From an uncultured Lachnospiraceae bacterium (GTDB taxonomy: Bacteria > Bacillota_A > Clostridia > Lachnospirales > Lachnospiraceae): DNA of 64,000 bases. Below, one piece after another: positions 42,399-51,038 of this stretch. Each line of letters begins with the position of its first letter. Within the stretch, counting starts at the first letter, position 1. Location of the stretch: NCBI GenBank assembly GCA_947564305.1, contig CANOBT010000005.1, forward strand, positions 17,487 through 81,486. The letters run 5' to 3'. The notes beneath the pieces were generated by a model. The model was not told where the DNA came from. It saw only the letters and a list, made by a program, of their open reading frames with translations, and ran no database searches. The translations under genes were made by a program, and so were the position numbers.

Positions 42399-43364
42399 TT
42401 ACCTGTTCCAAAGAACCTGAGTCTCTTGTTTGATTACAATTCCATCCTCCCGTGCGCAGAATGTTGTCAGACAGACCTCCTTGCCCGGATTATAATCATA
42501 CACTTCCCGGCACATGTTCTTTTCTCCTGACGCCTCCGCTTTTTCCATTTCCACCAGAATATACTCCGTATCCGGCTCCGCTGTCATCTGCTCCGGCACC
42601 TCTTCCGGTTTATATATATCTTGTTTGACAATCTGATGTTCCCGATTCATCTGACAGATTGTAATCTGAACAGGTCTATACATATATGCATACTGGACAG
42701 TCACATTACACTTCCCTGCTTTCCTTTTCCCATCCTCCATAACTGTTGCTTCTCCGCTGAACGTGGAGAGAAGTGATTCTCCCTCAGACGCAGCGCCGCT
42801 TTTGGCGACTCCCTGCCCACGGGTAACATAAATATCTCCGCTCGCGGTCTGGTAGACCGGATTTGCATAATATACTGTATCTTCACTTGCTTTTTCCGGC
42901 AGTATATAAACAGTCCCGCTGATATGATGTTCTTCGGCGTCCTCCGATTCACTGTAGCTGATATTCGTATCACTGATTCCTTCCGAACATACAGCGCCCC
43001 AATACGCTTCTCCGTTTCCCGGCGTCCACAGCGGGGTAAACAGATTGATACCGTCCAGATTGCCGAAAGAGAGCTCCCAGTCTATGGGATCATCTCCTTT
43101 GCTTTTATCAATCTCGGCATACAATTTCCCCTCATATTTTGTACCTGACGGCAATGAAACCTCCTGCCCGTCTTTCAGCGCAGATGCATGGTCATTCACG
43201 TATTGCTCTATATGGAACAAATCCAAAAACTCCGTGGTGATGAATACCCCGATCATCCGGTCGTCCGAACCGGCATCCGGGGTGAACGAAGAACAGTTAC
43301 ATAGAGATAAAACAATCGGTACGCTTATGATACAGCTCAAAAATTTTTTGTTCTTCATATTCAT
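42399..43364 (-). CDS. lipoprotein of unknown function
   Basis: 321 residues. Signal peptide with lipobox LCNC (Cys at about residue 24). The mature part is acidic and has no domain I recognise. There are repeated beta-strand-like stretches (ISGTVYILPE, GEATVMEDGK). It is monocistronic with its own promoter and terminator. A sensor or cell-surface role is possible but unsupported. Confidence 0.85.
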   Translation of the reverse strand: MNMKNKKFLSCIISVPIVLSLCNCSSFTPDAGSDDRMIGVFITTEFLDLFHIEQYVNDHASALKDGQEVSLPSGTKYEGKLYAEIDKSKGDDPIDWELSFGNLDGINLFTPLWTPGNGEAYWGAVCSEGISDTNISYSESEDAEEHHISGTVYILPEKASEDTVYYANPVYQTASGDIYVTRGQGVAKSGAASEGESLLSTFSGEATVMEDGKRKAGKCNVTVQYAYMYRPVQITICQMNREHQIVKQDIYKPEEVPEQMTAEPDTEYILVEMEKAEASGEKNMCREVYDYNPGKEVCLTTFCAREDGIVIKQETQVLWNR

Positions 43365-43443
43365 TCACCTCCGGATTCTAAATTCTTGCATTTCCCACAT
43401 CGCTTTTCATACAATACTTTATGTCCGTTTTCCTATTAAGTAA

Positions 43444-43471
43444 ATCATATCATAACACGGCTGTTTGTCAA
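43444..43471 (-). promoter_or_regulatory. promoter of the lipoprotein gene
   Basis: Minus-strand TTGACA (43466-43471), 16 bp, TATGAT (43444-43449), 80 bp before the ATG. Confidence 0.65.
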
Positions 43472-43490
43472 TCACGCTTGAGGTGTTTTT

Positions 43491-45110
43491 TTACTTCATT
43501 TCACGTATTTGCTTTCTGATTTTCAGCACCATAGACGGCGATACTGACAGTTCATCCACTCCCATATGTACAAACTTTTCTGTCAAATCCATATCTGCTC
43601 CAAGTTCTCCGCAGATACCCGCCCATTTTCCACACTTATGTGCATTATCAACCACCATCTGAATCATCCTGAGAATTGCTTTATGATGCGGATTATAAAA
43701 ATCATCCAGTTTTTCATTCTGACGGTCAATTGCCAATGTATATTGTGTCAGGTCATTCGTGCCTATACTGAAAAAGTCTACGTGCTCTGCAAGTTCATCA
43801 GATATCAGTACTGCCGCAGGTGTCTCTATCATAATCCCCTGCTCCGGCAATGTATAGGGAATCTCCTTCTCATCCAATTCCTGCCGTACTTCCTTTACAA
43901 TCTTGTAAATATCCTCCACTTCATCTACCGAGGTAATCATCGGATACATGATTGACAGATTCCCATAAACAGACGCCCGCAGCAATGCACGAAGCTGGGT
44001 TTTAAAAATATCCTGCTGCTTTAAGCAGATACGGATTGCACGGTATCCCAATGCCGGATTCTCCTCTTTTCCAAGCTGAAAATAATCCGCCTGCTTATCT
44101 GCCCCGATATCTAATGTCCTGATAATGACTTTCTTGCCGGCCATCATCTGTACAACCTGCTTATACGCCTGAAACTGTTCTTCCTCTGTCGGAAAATCAT
44201 TTCTTCCAAGATAAAGGAATTCACTTCGGAACAATCCAATCCCAGCGGCATCGTTTTCCAATACATAACCAACATCAGCCACACTTCCGATATTGGCATA
44301 AAGCTTAATCTCGCGCCCGCTCTGTGTAACGGTGTCCTTCCCCTTCATATCCTGGAGCAGACGTAGTTTTTCATCTTCCTCATGAATTCTTTCCTGTGTT
44401 TTTACACAGACTTCTTCTGTCGGCTCAAAAATCACTTCCGCCGAAAAACCGTCTACGACCGCCTTCATTCCATTATGAAGTTTTTCCAAATCCATCGGAA
44501 CTCCAATCAAAGCTGGAATATTCATCATACGCGCCAGAATCGCCGTATGGGAATTGGTGGAGCCATGAACCGTTACAAATGCAAGAATCTTCTCCTTATC
44601 CATCTGTACGGTTTCACTGGGAGTCAAATCATCCGCCACAATGATGGACGGCTCCATGGTACTAAAGTCAACTTCCTCATGTCCATAAAGATTCTTTACC
44701 AGACGATTAGAAATATCCTTAACATCTGCAGCACGGGCACGCATATAATCATCGTCCATCCCTGCAAACATCTCGGAAAAATTGTCACCGGTTATCGCCA
44801 CTGCATATTCTGCGTTCACTTTTTCCGTCTGAATGATATTGTCAATAGCCTCTAAATAGTCTTCATCTTCCAACATCATCTGATGCACTTCAAAGATTGC
44901 GGCACTCGCCTCACCGACTTCCTTCACAGCCTTATCATACAGTTTGCCAAGCTGCTCCTGTGCCTGTTCGACAGCTTCCCTGACACGTGCGATTTCCGCG
45001 TCTGCATCCTCAGTCTTACCTCTTTTCACCTGACAGTCCGTATCCTTGAGAAGCACCACATTTCCCATGGCAATCCCTTTATAGACAGATTTTCCTGAAA
45101 ATTTCATCAT
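43491..45110 (-). CDS. ptsI: phosphoenolpyruvate-protein phosphotransferase (PTS Enzyme I)
   Basis: 539 residues. The phospho-His region is HGSTNSHTAILAR (His at about residue 187), followed by the PEP-binding barrel with AGIGLFRSEFLYL, RTLDIGADKQ, GYRAIRICL, MIETPAAV and the Cys-containing GICGELG. It passes phosphate from PEP to HPr, encoded 14 bp upstream. Last gene of the PTS operon. It is not possible to tell if this is the only Enzyme I of the genome. Confidence 0.97.
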   Translation of the reverse strand: MMKFSGKSVYKGIAMGNVVLLKDTDCQVKRGKTEDADAEIARVREAVEQAQEQLGKLYDKAVKEVGEASAAIFEVHQMMLEDEDYLEAIDNIIQTEKVNAEYAVAITGDNFSEMFAGMDDDYMRARAADVKDISNRLVKNLYGHEEVDFSTMEPSIIVADDLTPSETVQMDKEKILAFVTVHGSTNSHTAILARMMNIPALIGVPMDLEKLHNGMKAVVDGFSAEVIFEPTEEVCVKTQERIHEEDEKLRLLQDMKGKDTVTQSGREIKLYANIGSVADVGYVLENDAAGIGLFRSEFLYLGRNDFPTEEEQFQAYKQVVQMMAGKKVIIRTLDIGADKQADYFQLGKEENPALGYRAIRICLKQQDIFKTQLRALLRASVYGNLSIMYPMITSVDEVEDIYKIVKEVRQELDEKEIPYTLPEQGIMIETPAAVLISDELAEHVDFFSIGTNDLTQYTLAIDRQNEKLDDFYNPHHKAILRMIQMVVDNAHKCGKWAGICGELGADMDLTEKFVHMGVDELSVSPSMVLKIRKQIREMK

Positions 45111-45124
45111 ATCCTATCTCTCCA

Positions 45125-45382
45125 TCACAAGTTTTCTTCAAAGAATTTCTTAATCCCTTCATATGCGGTATCTTCGTCTTCTCCGGAAACCTCTACCTCT
45201 ACCGTGTCACCGCATTTTACTCCCAGTCCCATTAAAACCATCAGCTTTGTTGCTTCCGCTTTCTTTCCGCCCTTATCAACCGTAATCTTGCTCTGATATT
45301 TCTTTGCCTCTTTTACAAGGAGCCCTGCCGGTCTTGCGTGAATACCTACCTCATCTGTGATTACATAACTAAAATTTTTCAT
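45125..45382 (-). CDS. ptsH: phosphocarrier protein HPr (without regulatory Ser46)
   Basis: 85 residues. GIHARPAG has the catalytic His15. Alignment to B. subtilis HPr around GKKAEATKLMVLMGLGV puts Thr45-Lys46 where Lys45-Ser46 is expected, so the HPr kinase target is missing. The Lachnospiraceae HPr branch often has this feature. It receives phosphate from Enzyme I and gives it to EIIA of the fused transporter. A hairpin repeat (45421-45464) lies just upstream. Confidence 0.96.
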   Translation of the reverse strand: MKNFSYVITDEVGIHARPAGLLVKEAKKYQSKITVDKGGKKAEATKLMVLMGLGVKCGDTVEVEVSGEDEDTAYEGIKKFFEENL

Positions 45383-45420
45383 GATTTTCTTTCCTTTCTT
45401 TTTTCATTTATTTTTTTGCA

Positions 45421-45464
45421 ATTCAGAACAGCAGCATAAAAATCTGCCATGTACTGTCCTGAAT
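45421..45464. repeat. hairpin repeat with TTCAGAACAG arm, between EIIBCA and HPr genes
   Basis: ATTCAGAACAG (45421 on) pairs with CTGTCCTGAAT (45454-45464) with one mismatch. It shares ATTCAGAACAGCAG with the hairpin at 6338 and resembles the ends of the 12774 element. In the operon mRNA it could set the balance between the transporter and HPr/EI. Confidence 0.5.
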
Positions 45465-45482
45465 CGTTATTTCAAACTCATA

Positions 45483-47462
45483 CTATTCTTCAATAGAAAT
45501 AATCTTTTCCATCTGCTTTGTCATTCCTGTTTTCAGTACATTGCAGGACGGATAATCATCACTGTTTGTCAGCAGAACTGCAGAAGTCGTGCTGTATCCT
45601 GCTTTTTTAATTTTTTCAATATCAAATGTCATAAGCTTCTGTCCTGCTTTGACCTTATCGCCTTCATTGATAAAGAGTTCAAATCCGTCTCCATTCATCT
45701 TGACCGTATCCACGCCTACATGAATCAATAATTCCATCTCTCCCGGTCCGCTGATACCAATGGCATGACGGGTTTCTGTCACAGAAGAAATCTCCCCGTT
45801 AAAAGGCGCCACCACTTCACCGATTTCCGGCTCAATACCTACACCGTCTCCCAAAACGCCTGAAGCAAATGTCTCATCCGGAATATTTTCTCTTGGAATC
45901 ACATTTCCCTGAATCGGAGCATAAATCGCCTTCTCTACATTCTTATCCTCTGTCTCTGCGCTTACCACTGCTGCAGTCTGTGTCTGGACAGACGCTGCCG
46001 TTGTACTCTGAACATCAGGTTCTGCTTTGGTGTTTTCTTTTCTGGCAAATGCATTTCCCAACAGCATTGTGGCAGCAAATGCACAGGCCATCGCTACGGC
46101 CATAGATACCATGAACTGGAACATGCAGTCCGGACGGATACAGATGACACCAATCACACCGCAAGGTCCCTGGGAAACTGATAATACTTTTACAAGTGTC
46201 GCATAGGCCGCGCCGATACCTCCGCCGATCAATGCGCCATAAAAAGGATATCTTAACTTCAGGTTTACACCGAAGATTGCAGGTTCTGTAATCCCAAGAA
46301 GAGAAGAAATACCTGAAGCAGATGCTAAACTCTTCATCTTCGGATCATCTTTCATTCTAAACATGACTGCCAATGCAGCAGCACCCTGGGCACAGTTTGC
46401 AGCCGCAACAACCGCAAACGTAGGAGAACCGCCTAATGTTCCGATATTTGCAAGAATCTGTGTCTCAGCAGTAACCAGACTATGGTGCATACCTGTGATA
46501 ACCAGTAATGGATATGTAACTCCATAAATCAGACCTCCGACAGCTCCCAGGTCGAAGAACAGCCACATAACCGCATTTGTCATCGCATCACCCACACCAC
46601 GCATCACCGGACCGATAAACAGGAAGGTCAATGCACCGGAAATCAGGACTGACAAAAGTGGGGTCACAATATTATCTAACATTGCCGGCACGACTTTACG
46701 AAGTTTCTTTTCAATCACTGCCAGGCAAAATGCTGATGCGATGACTGGAAGGACTGTTCCCTGATATCCGACTTTCGCTACAGACAGTCCGAAAATATTC
46801 CAGTACGGAACTGTTCCATCTAGCAATGCCTGACCATAACTATACCCGTTCATCAAATCAGGATGGATCATAATTGCACCGATAACCGCACCAAGAATCG
46901 GGGTTGCCCCGAAAATCTTTGCAGCAGAAAATCCAATCAGTACCGGCAAAAATGTAAATCCGGCATTGGAAAACAGGTTCACCATTTCTGCAAAATCCTT
47001 GATAGCAGGAAATGCCTCTACGAGCGACTTGTCAGCAACGAACATCCCCTGTGCGGTCAGGATATTATTAATACCCATCAGCAAACCGGATGCAACCAGT
47101 GCCGGAAGAATCGGAACAAATACATCTGCCAGAGTTTTCAATAACTTCTGAAGCGGGTTCATCTTATTAGCGGCCTGTTTTTTCAATTCTTCTTTCGTCA
47201 TTTCCGTAATGTTAGCCATCTTAATGAACTCAGCGTAAACTTTGTTCACAATACCGGTCCCCAAAATAATCTGGAACTGTCCGCCATTATTAAAATTACC
47301 TTTTACCAAATCAATTTTATCCAGACCCGCTACATTAATCAACGATTCATCTTTCAGGACAAGTCTGAGTCGTGTTGCACAGTGAGCAGCGCTGGCAACG
47401 TTATCCTTTCCGCCCATGCACTCCAAAATTTCTTGTGCCGCTTTTACATATTTGTCTTCCAC
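45483..47462 (-). CDS. PTS transporter EIIBCA, glucose/sucrose superfamily
   Basis: 659 residues in the order B-C-A. EIIB about 1-85 with the phospho-Cys in AHCATRLRLV (Cys28). EIIC about 100-460 with ten or so helices, the ITGMHHSL segment and LLGITEPAIFGV. A Thr/Ala/Val-rich linker (about 475-510). Glc-type EIIA about 520-655 with His in TRHAIGIS and the active His in LIHVGVDTV (about 580). The EIIC motif style is nearest to sucrose/trehalose/beta-glucoside carriers. No phospho-glycosidase lies nearby, so the sugar is open. Preceded by the PhnP-like gene. Confidence 0.93.
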   Translation of the reverse strand: MEDKYVKAAQEILECMGGKDNVASAAHCATRLRLVLKDESLINVAGLDKIDLVKGNFNNGGQFQIILGTGIVNKVYAEFIKMANITEMTKEELKKQAANKMNPLQKLLKTLADVFVPILPALVASGLLMGINNILTAQGMFVADKSLVEAFPAIKDFAEMVNLFSNAGFTFLPVLIGFSAAKIFGATPILGAVIGAIMIHPDLMNGYSYGQALLDGTVPYWNIFGLSVAKVGYQGTVLPVIASAFCLAVIEKKLRKVVPAMLDNIVTPLLSVLISGALTFLFIGPVMRGVGDAMTNAVMWLFFDLGAVGGLIYGVTYPLLVITGMHHSLVTAETQILANIGTLGGSPTFAVVAAANCAQGAAALAVMFRMKDDPKMKSLASASGISSLLGITEPAIFGVNLKLRYPFYGALIGGGIGAAYATLVKVLSVSQGPCGVIGVICIRPDCMFQFMVSMAVAMACAFAATMLLGNAFARKENTKAEPDVQSTTAASVQTQTAAVVSAETEDKNVEKAIYAPIQGNVIPRENIPDETFASGVLGDGVGIEPEIGEVVAPFNGEISSVTETRHAIGISGPGEMELLIHVGVDTVKMNGDGFELFINEGDKVKAGQKLMTFDIEKIKKAGYSTTSAVLLTNSDDYPSCNVLKTGMTKQMEKIISIEE

Positions 47463-47512
47463 ACTTTTCTCCTCCTCTTTATTTATTGTTGTCCATTGGT
47501 AATGATTTTATA

Positions 47513-47539
47513 GTGAATGTCAAATATTTTGTCGTTCAC
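47513..47539. promoter_or_regulatory. imperfect inverted repeat upstream of the EIIBCA gene
   Basis: GTGAATGTCAAA and TTTGTCGTTCAC arms (two mismatches) around a short ATT centre, in the 85-bp gap between the PhnP-like and EIIBCA genes. Could be an RNA hairpin or an operator. Confidence 0.35.
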
Positions 47540-47547
47540 CATGAAAC

Positions 47548-48381
47548 TTAAATTGACACTTTCATGCCGTCATAAGCCGCAGTCATTCCATGCCCCCTGG
47601 CAAATGTTTCCAATTCCTCATGAGTCATTCCGCCATTATGCGAGAAATGATTGATGACTTTTACGGTATCCGGGCGGAAACAGCCCCGCTCTTCTAACAT
47701 GGAAGAAAACGTAATGTCATCCTGCAGCCCCATATGATAACCTTCCGTCATTTTACGGCCCATAGTAGCATCCAGGGAAATCAGGTCGTACTTATAGCTG
47801 TAAATACAGTTCCATGCCTCATCACTGAGGTTCATGCCTGTGTCATGACCATACAAGAAACATTTTCCTTCTTTCTCAATGATATAAATGAAACAAGTTT
47901 CCCTCCTGTCATGGTCTGCAGGAATCGGAATAATATGATAATCGTCCGCCATAAAATCTGCAAAAGGCTCCAGTCTGACAAACTTCACTGCCTCATCTAA
48001 CGGATGCACCTTAAAACGATCAATCAGTACAGCATCATAAAATGCTTTTTCCACAGCTTCGTTACCATATACATGAAGCATTCCTTTCGCATTATGACCA
48101 AAATGCTCATGCCTATGAATCAACTCGACCGGAAAAAAGTGATCCATATGTGAGTGTGTGATCAGCAGATGCTGAATCTGTCCCAACTGCAGCGAATGAT
48201 TCAAGGCATGTGTATAGGTATCCGGTGGAAAATCAATGAGGATTTTTCCGTCCACAATAGACTGGGTCCGGGTACGCACCTCTTTCCCGCCTGCCTTTCT
48301 TGCCCTTTGGCATGTCTCGCAGCTGCAAAACAGAGCCGGAAGCCCTTCCGCTGCCGCAGTGCCTAAATATTGTATTTCCAT
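47548..48381 (-). CDS. PhnP-like metallo-beta-lactamase-fold hydrolase
   Basis: 277 residues. Starts with QYLGTAAAEGLPALFC and a Cys cluster CSCETCQRA as in PhnP (zinc knuckle), then RTRTQSIV, the metal motif THSHMDHFFP, IPADHD, FLYGHDTG and NHFSHNGGM. PhnP hydrolyses a ribosyl 1,2-cyclic phosphate. Here the gene is first in the PTS operon, so its substrate may be a phosphosugar lactone or cyclic ester made from the imported sugar, by analogy with UlaG in ascorbate operons. No phn genes are nearby. Confidence 0.87.
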   Translation of the reverse strand: MEIQYLGTAAAEGLPALFCSCETCQRARKAGGKEVRTRTQSIVDGKILIDFPPDTYTHALNHSLQLGQIQHLLITHSHMDHFFPVELIHRHEHFGHNAKGMLHVYGNEAVEKAFYDAVLIDRFKVHPLDEAVKFVRLEPFADFMADDYHIIPIPADHDRRETCFIYIIEKEGKCFLYGHDTGMNLSDEAWNCIYSYKYDLISLDATMGRKMTEGYHMGLQDDITFSSMLEERGCFRPDTVKVINHFSHNGGMTHEELETFARGHGMTAAYDGMKVSI

Positions 48382-48451
48382 AGCATTCTCCTTTCCATAA
48401 AAACCGGTCAGAACAAATCCTGATGTACTTGAAACGTATATACGTTGTTAT

Positions 48452-48483
48452 AACCGGTTATGTAACTAGTTAAGTAACCGGTT
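48452..48483 (-). promoter_or_regulatory. three palindromic operators in 12-bp phase, downstream of the PTS promoter
   Basis: AACCGGTT (48452-48459), AACTAGTT (48464-48471) and AACCGGTT (48476-48483), each 12 bp apart, directly downstream of the minus-strand TAGTAT (48495-48500). The -35 is TTGACA (48518-48523) with a 17-bp spacer. A further ACGTATATACGT palindrome is at 48435-48446. Occupancy would block the PTS operon promoter. Confidence 0.75.
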
Positions 48484-48543
48484 ATCTTGTTATTATACTA
48501 TCACCCGTCCCTATAAATGTCAATAGGTATTTTCAAAAAATAT

Positions 48544-48563
48544 AACCGGTTACTTAACTGGTT
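48544..48563 (+). promoter_or_regulatory. two more operators in 12-bp phase, upstream of the LacI promoter
   Basis: AACCGGTT (48544-48551) and AACTGGTT (48556-48563), 12 bp apart. The LacI promoter follows: TTGATT (48575-48580), 17 bp, TATACT (48598-48603). With the other cluster, centred about 86 bp away, this could support looping and autoregulation. Confidence 0.7.
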
Positions 48564-48650
48564 TTTATTTGGGATTGATTTTCTAGAATTTGACTGATAT
48601 ACTAAATACAATGAAACTCCCCCCATAGTTTACACTCGGAGGTGATTGAA

Positions 48651-49676
48651 ATGAATAAAAAGAAAGTAACATTTGATGATATAGCAAAATATACTCATTT
48701 TTCAAAAACAACAATATCCCGGTATTTTAATAATCCGGATTCTCTTTCCGTAAAAAATCAAGATATTATTGCACAGGCGCTCATAGATTTGGATTATCAG
48801 GAAAACAAACTGGCAAAAGTATTAGCGAATGGAAAAAGTGAATTCGTCGGCATTATTGTGCCGAATCTATACCTGCATTATTATGCGGAAATGTTAAATC
48901 AGATTTTGGCTACCTATGAATCTTTCGGTTATAAATTTCTGGTCTTTGTCAGCAAGAACAATGCAGAAACAGAGCGGAAATATCTTCAGGAACTGTTGGC
49001 ATACAAGATTGAAGGCATGATCATTTTAAGCCACACGATTTCTTCCAAAGAGCTCGCCTCCTACAACATTCCTATTGTCACCATTGAGCGGGAGGACCAA
49101 TATGTCAACAGCGTAAATACGGATAATTATATGGGCGCTGTGCAGGCAACCAGTCTCTTATTCAAAAATCATTGTGATGTTTTAATCCATATCAATTCTG
49201 TCGTACGAGAGGAGGTTCCTGCCTACGGACGTATTCAGGGTTTTAAAGATACATGTATTGAAAATCATATCAGGCACGAATTGATTTTAAGAGATTTGGG
49301 ACATTCTCCTGAGGAGATTGACCAGTGTATGTCAGAAATCTATCACTACCTGAACGAAAAATATCCTAATCAGAAAAAAGGATTATTCATGGCAAATGAT
49401 ACCCATGCCAACCGTATGCTGAATATTATTTTCCGTAAACATGGCACCTGGCCGGATGAATACCGTATCATCGGCTTCGATGACTCTCCAATTGCAGGGC
49501 AGGCAATCATCCCAACAAGCACAATTGGACAACAGATTGATAAAATCGCATACGAAGCAATGGAATTGTTAGTCACATTGATGGATGAACGAAAGAAACG
49601 CCGTCCCAAACCACAGACAGAACTGATTCATAAAAACATAACGCCTATTTTAGTCAGAAGGGAGACCACCGATTAG
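48651..49676 (+). CDS. LacI-family regulator of the PTS operon
   Basis: 341 residues from the ATG at 48651, 6 nt after CGGAGGTG. The GTG at 48642 is part of the ribosome site. HTH: TFDDIAKYTHFSKTTISRYFNN. Ligand domain: VGIIVPNLYLHYY, IEGMIILSH, RIIGFDDSPIAGQ. Divergent from the PhnP-like/PTS operon with AACCGGTT arrays between them, so it is the obvious repressor. The ligand is probably a sugar phosphate. Confidence 0.93.
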   Translation: MNKKKVTFDDIAKYTHFSKTTISRYFNNPDSLSVKNQDIIAQALIDLDYQENKLAKVLANGKSEFVGIIVPNLYLHYYAEMLNQILATYESFGYKFLVFVSKNNAETERKYLQELLAYKIEGMIILSHTISSKELASYNIPIVTIEREDQYVNSVNTDNYMGAVQATSLLFKNHCDVLIHINSVVREEVPAYGRIQGFKDTCIENHIRHELILRDLGHSPEEIDQCMSEIYHYLNEKYPNQKKGLFMANDTHANRMLNIIFRKHGTWPDEYRIIGFDDSPIAGQAIIPTSTIGQQIDKIAYEAMELLVTLMDERKKRRPKPQTELIHKNITPILVRRETTD

Positions 49677-49704
49677 AGGCCGGCCTAAAAACCGGCCGGC
49701 CTCT
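49675..49704 (+). terminator. terminator of the LacI gene, overlapping the MFS gene end
   Basis: AGAGGCCGG (49675-49683) pairs with CCGGCCTCT (49696-49704), and CTTTTTT follows at 49711-49717. The stem lies over the last codons and stop of the convergent MFS gene. Confidence 0.7.
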
Positions 49705-50887
49705 TATGGCTCTTTTTTAACTGCTTACATAAAATAATCCCCGTCAGCAGCAATACAGGAAATACAATTCCCGCCAAAATACCCATTTTCAGATTATCTC
49801 CCAACGCACTGGATACCGTTCCGACCAGGGTAGGACCGCCGGAACACCCGATATCCCCGCCCAGTGCCAGCAGAGCAAACATTGCGGTTCCGCCTTTTGG
49901 CAAAGCGGCCGACGCCTTGCTGAATGTCCCAGGCCACATAATCCCAACCGAAAGACCGCAAATTGCACAGGCTGCCAGGCTCAGACGCGAATCGGGAATT
50001 AAAGAAATTCCCAGATAAGATAAAATACACAAGACGCTGCTGTAGATCATAAACCTATCCAATTCAATCTTATCCCCATACTTCCCATAGAAGGCTCTGG
50101 ATGCTCCCATCAGTACCGCGAATGCCATAGGACCTGCTAAGTCTCCCGCTGTCTTCGCAATTCCCAATTCTTTCTCTGCAAAGGTAGAAGCCCACTGGCT
50201 CACTGCCTGTTCACTGGCTCCCGCGCAGACCATCATAATCAACAAAACCCAGAAAATTTTTATGCTGAAAAGTTCTGTGAGCCGCAGCCCGGTCTCCCCT
50301 TCTTCCATTAAGGATGCCATCGGAACTTTTGTAAACACAAAGGCATTGCACAGGGGAACTACCGCCCAGACAACAGCCAGAATTTTCCAGTTTCCAATCC
50401 CAAATACCTGAAAAAAGAAGGTAGAAAGCAGCACCACTCCCACATGGCCCCAACAGTAGAAAGAATGCAGCATGCTCATAGCCTTTTCCTTATTATCCGA
50501 AGGACAGGCTTCTACCACCGGGCTCACAAGAACCTCTAAGAGCCCTCCGCCAACGGCATACACCATGACCGAAATCAAAATTCCTATAAAGGGCGACGGC
50601 AGTATCTCCGGCAAAACAGTCAAGAGGAGCATCCCTGCCGCCGCCATCACATGTGCAATGACCATTGATACACGATAGCCTATCTTATCCACAAATCCAA
50701 CAGACAAAAGATCCACCAAAAGCTGTATTCCAAAGTTAAAGGTCACCAGTAAGGTAATCTGTGAAAGCGGAATATCATAGGAACGCTGAAAAGTTAAAAA
50801 TAGCAGCGGTACAAAATTATTCACGATTGCCTGCACAATATATCCCACAAAGCAGGCGGTGATCGTCTTATTATATTGTTCTTTCAT
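49685..50887 (-). CDS. MFS transporter
   Basis: 400 residues with about twelve membrane helices and the motif-A-like VGFVDKIGYRVSM between helices 2 and 3. TELFSIKIFWVLLIMM marks the start of the second half. The style is that of FucP/sugar- or nucleoside-type and fosmidomycin-like MFS proteins. The substrate is unknown. It is divergent from the AraC gene at 51039, which probably controls it. Confidence 0.88.
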   Translation of the reverse strand: MKEQYNKTITACFVGYIVQAIVNNFVPLLFLTFQRSYDIPLSQITLLVTFNFGIQLLVDLLSVGFVDKIGYRVSMVIAHVMAAAGMLLLTVLPEILPSPFIGILISVMVYAVGGGLLEVLVSPVVEACPSDNKEKAMSMLHSFYCWGHVGVVLLSTFFFQVFGIGNWKILAVVWAVVPLCNAFVFTKVPMASLMEEGETGLRLTELFSIKIFWVLLIMMVCAGASEQAVSQWASTFAEKELGIAKTAGDLAGPMAFAVLMGASRAFYGKYGDKIELDRFMIYSSVLCILSYLGISLIPDSRLSLAACAICGLSVGIMWPGTFSKASAALPKGGTAMFALLALGGDIGCSGGPTLVGTVSSALGDNLKMGILAGIVFPVLLLTGIILCKQLKKSHKRPAGF

Positions 50888-50974
50888 ATTCGTCTCATCC
50901 TTTCCTATCTTGTTCTTGCATATTCTCCTTATCTTATCCTCATGGGATTATATTGCATATTTGCCTTGAAATCA

Positions 50975-51004
50975 TTGCACATTATCACACAATAATGGTA
51001 TAAT
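50975..51004 (+). promoter_or_regulatory. promoter of the AraC gene
   Basis: TTGCAC (50975-50980), 18 bp, TATAAT (50999-51004), 35 bp before the ATG. Confidence 0.6.
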
Positions 51005-51038
51005 ATCGCAAAATGTACAGATAGGAACACGATAAGAG

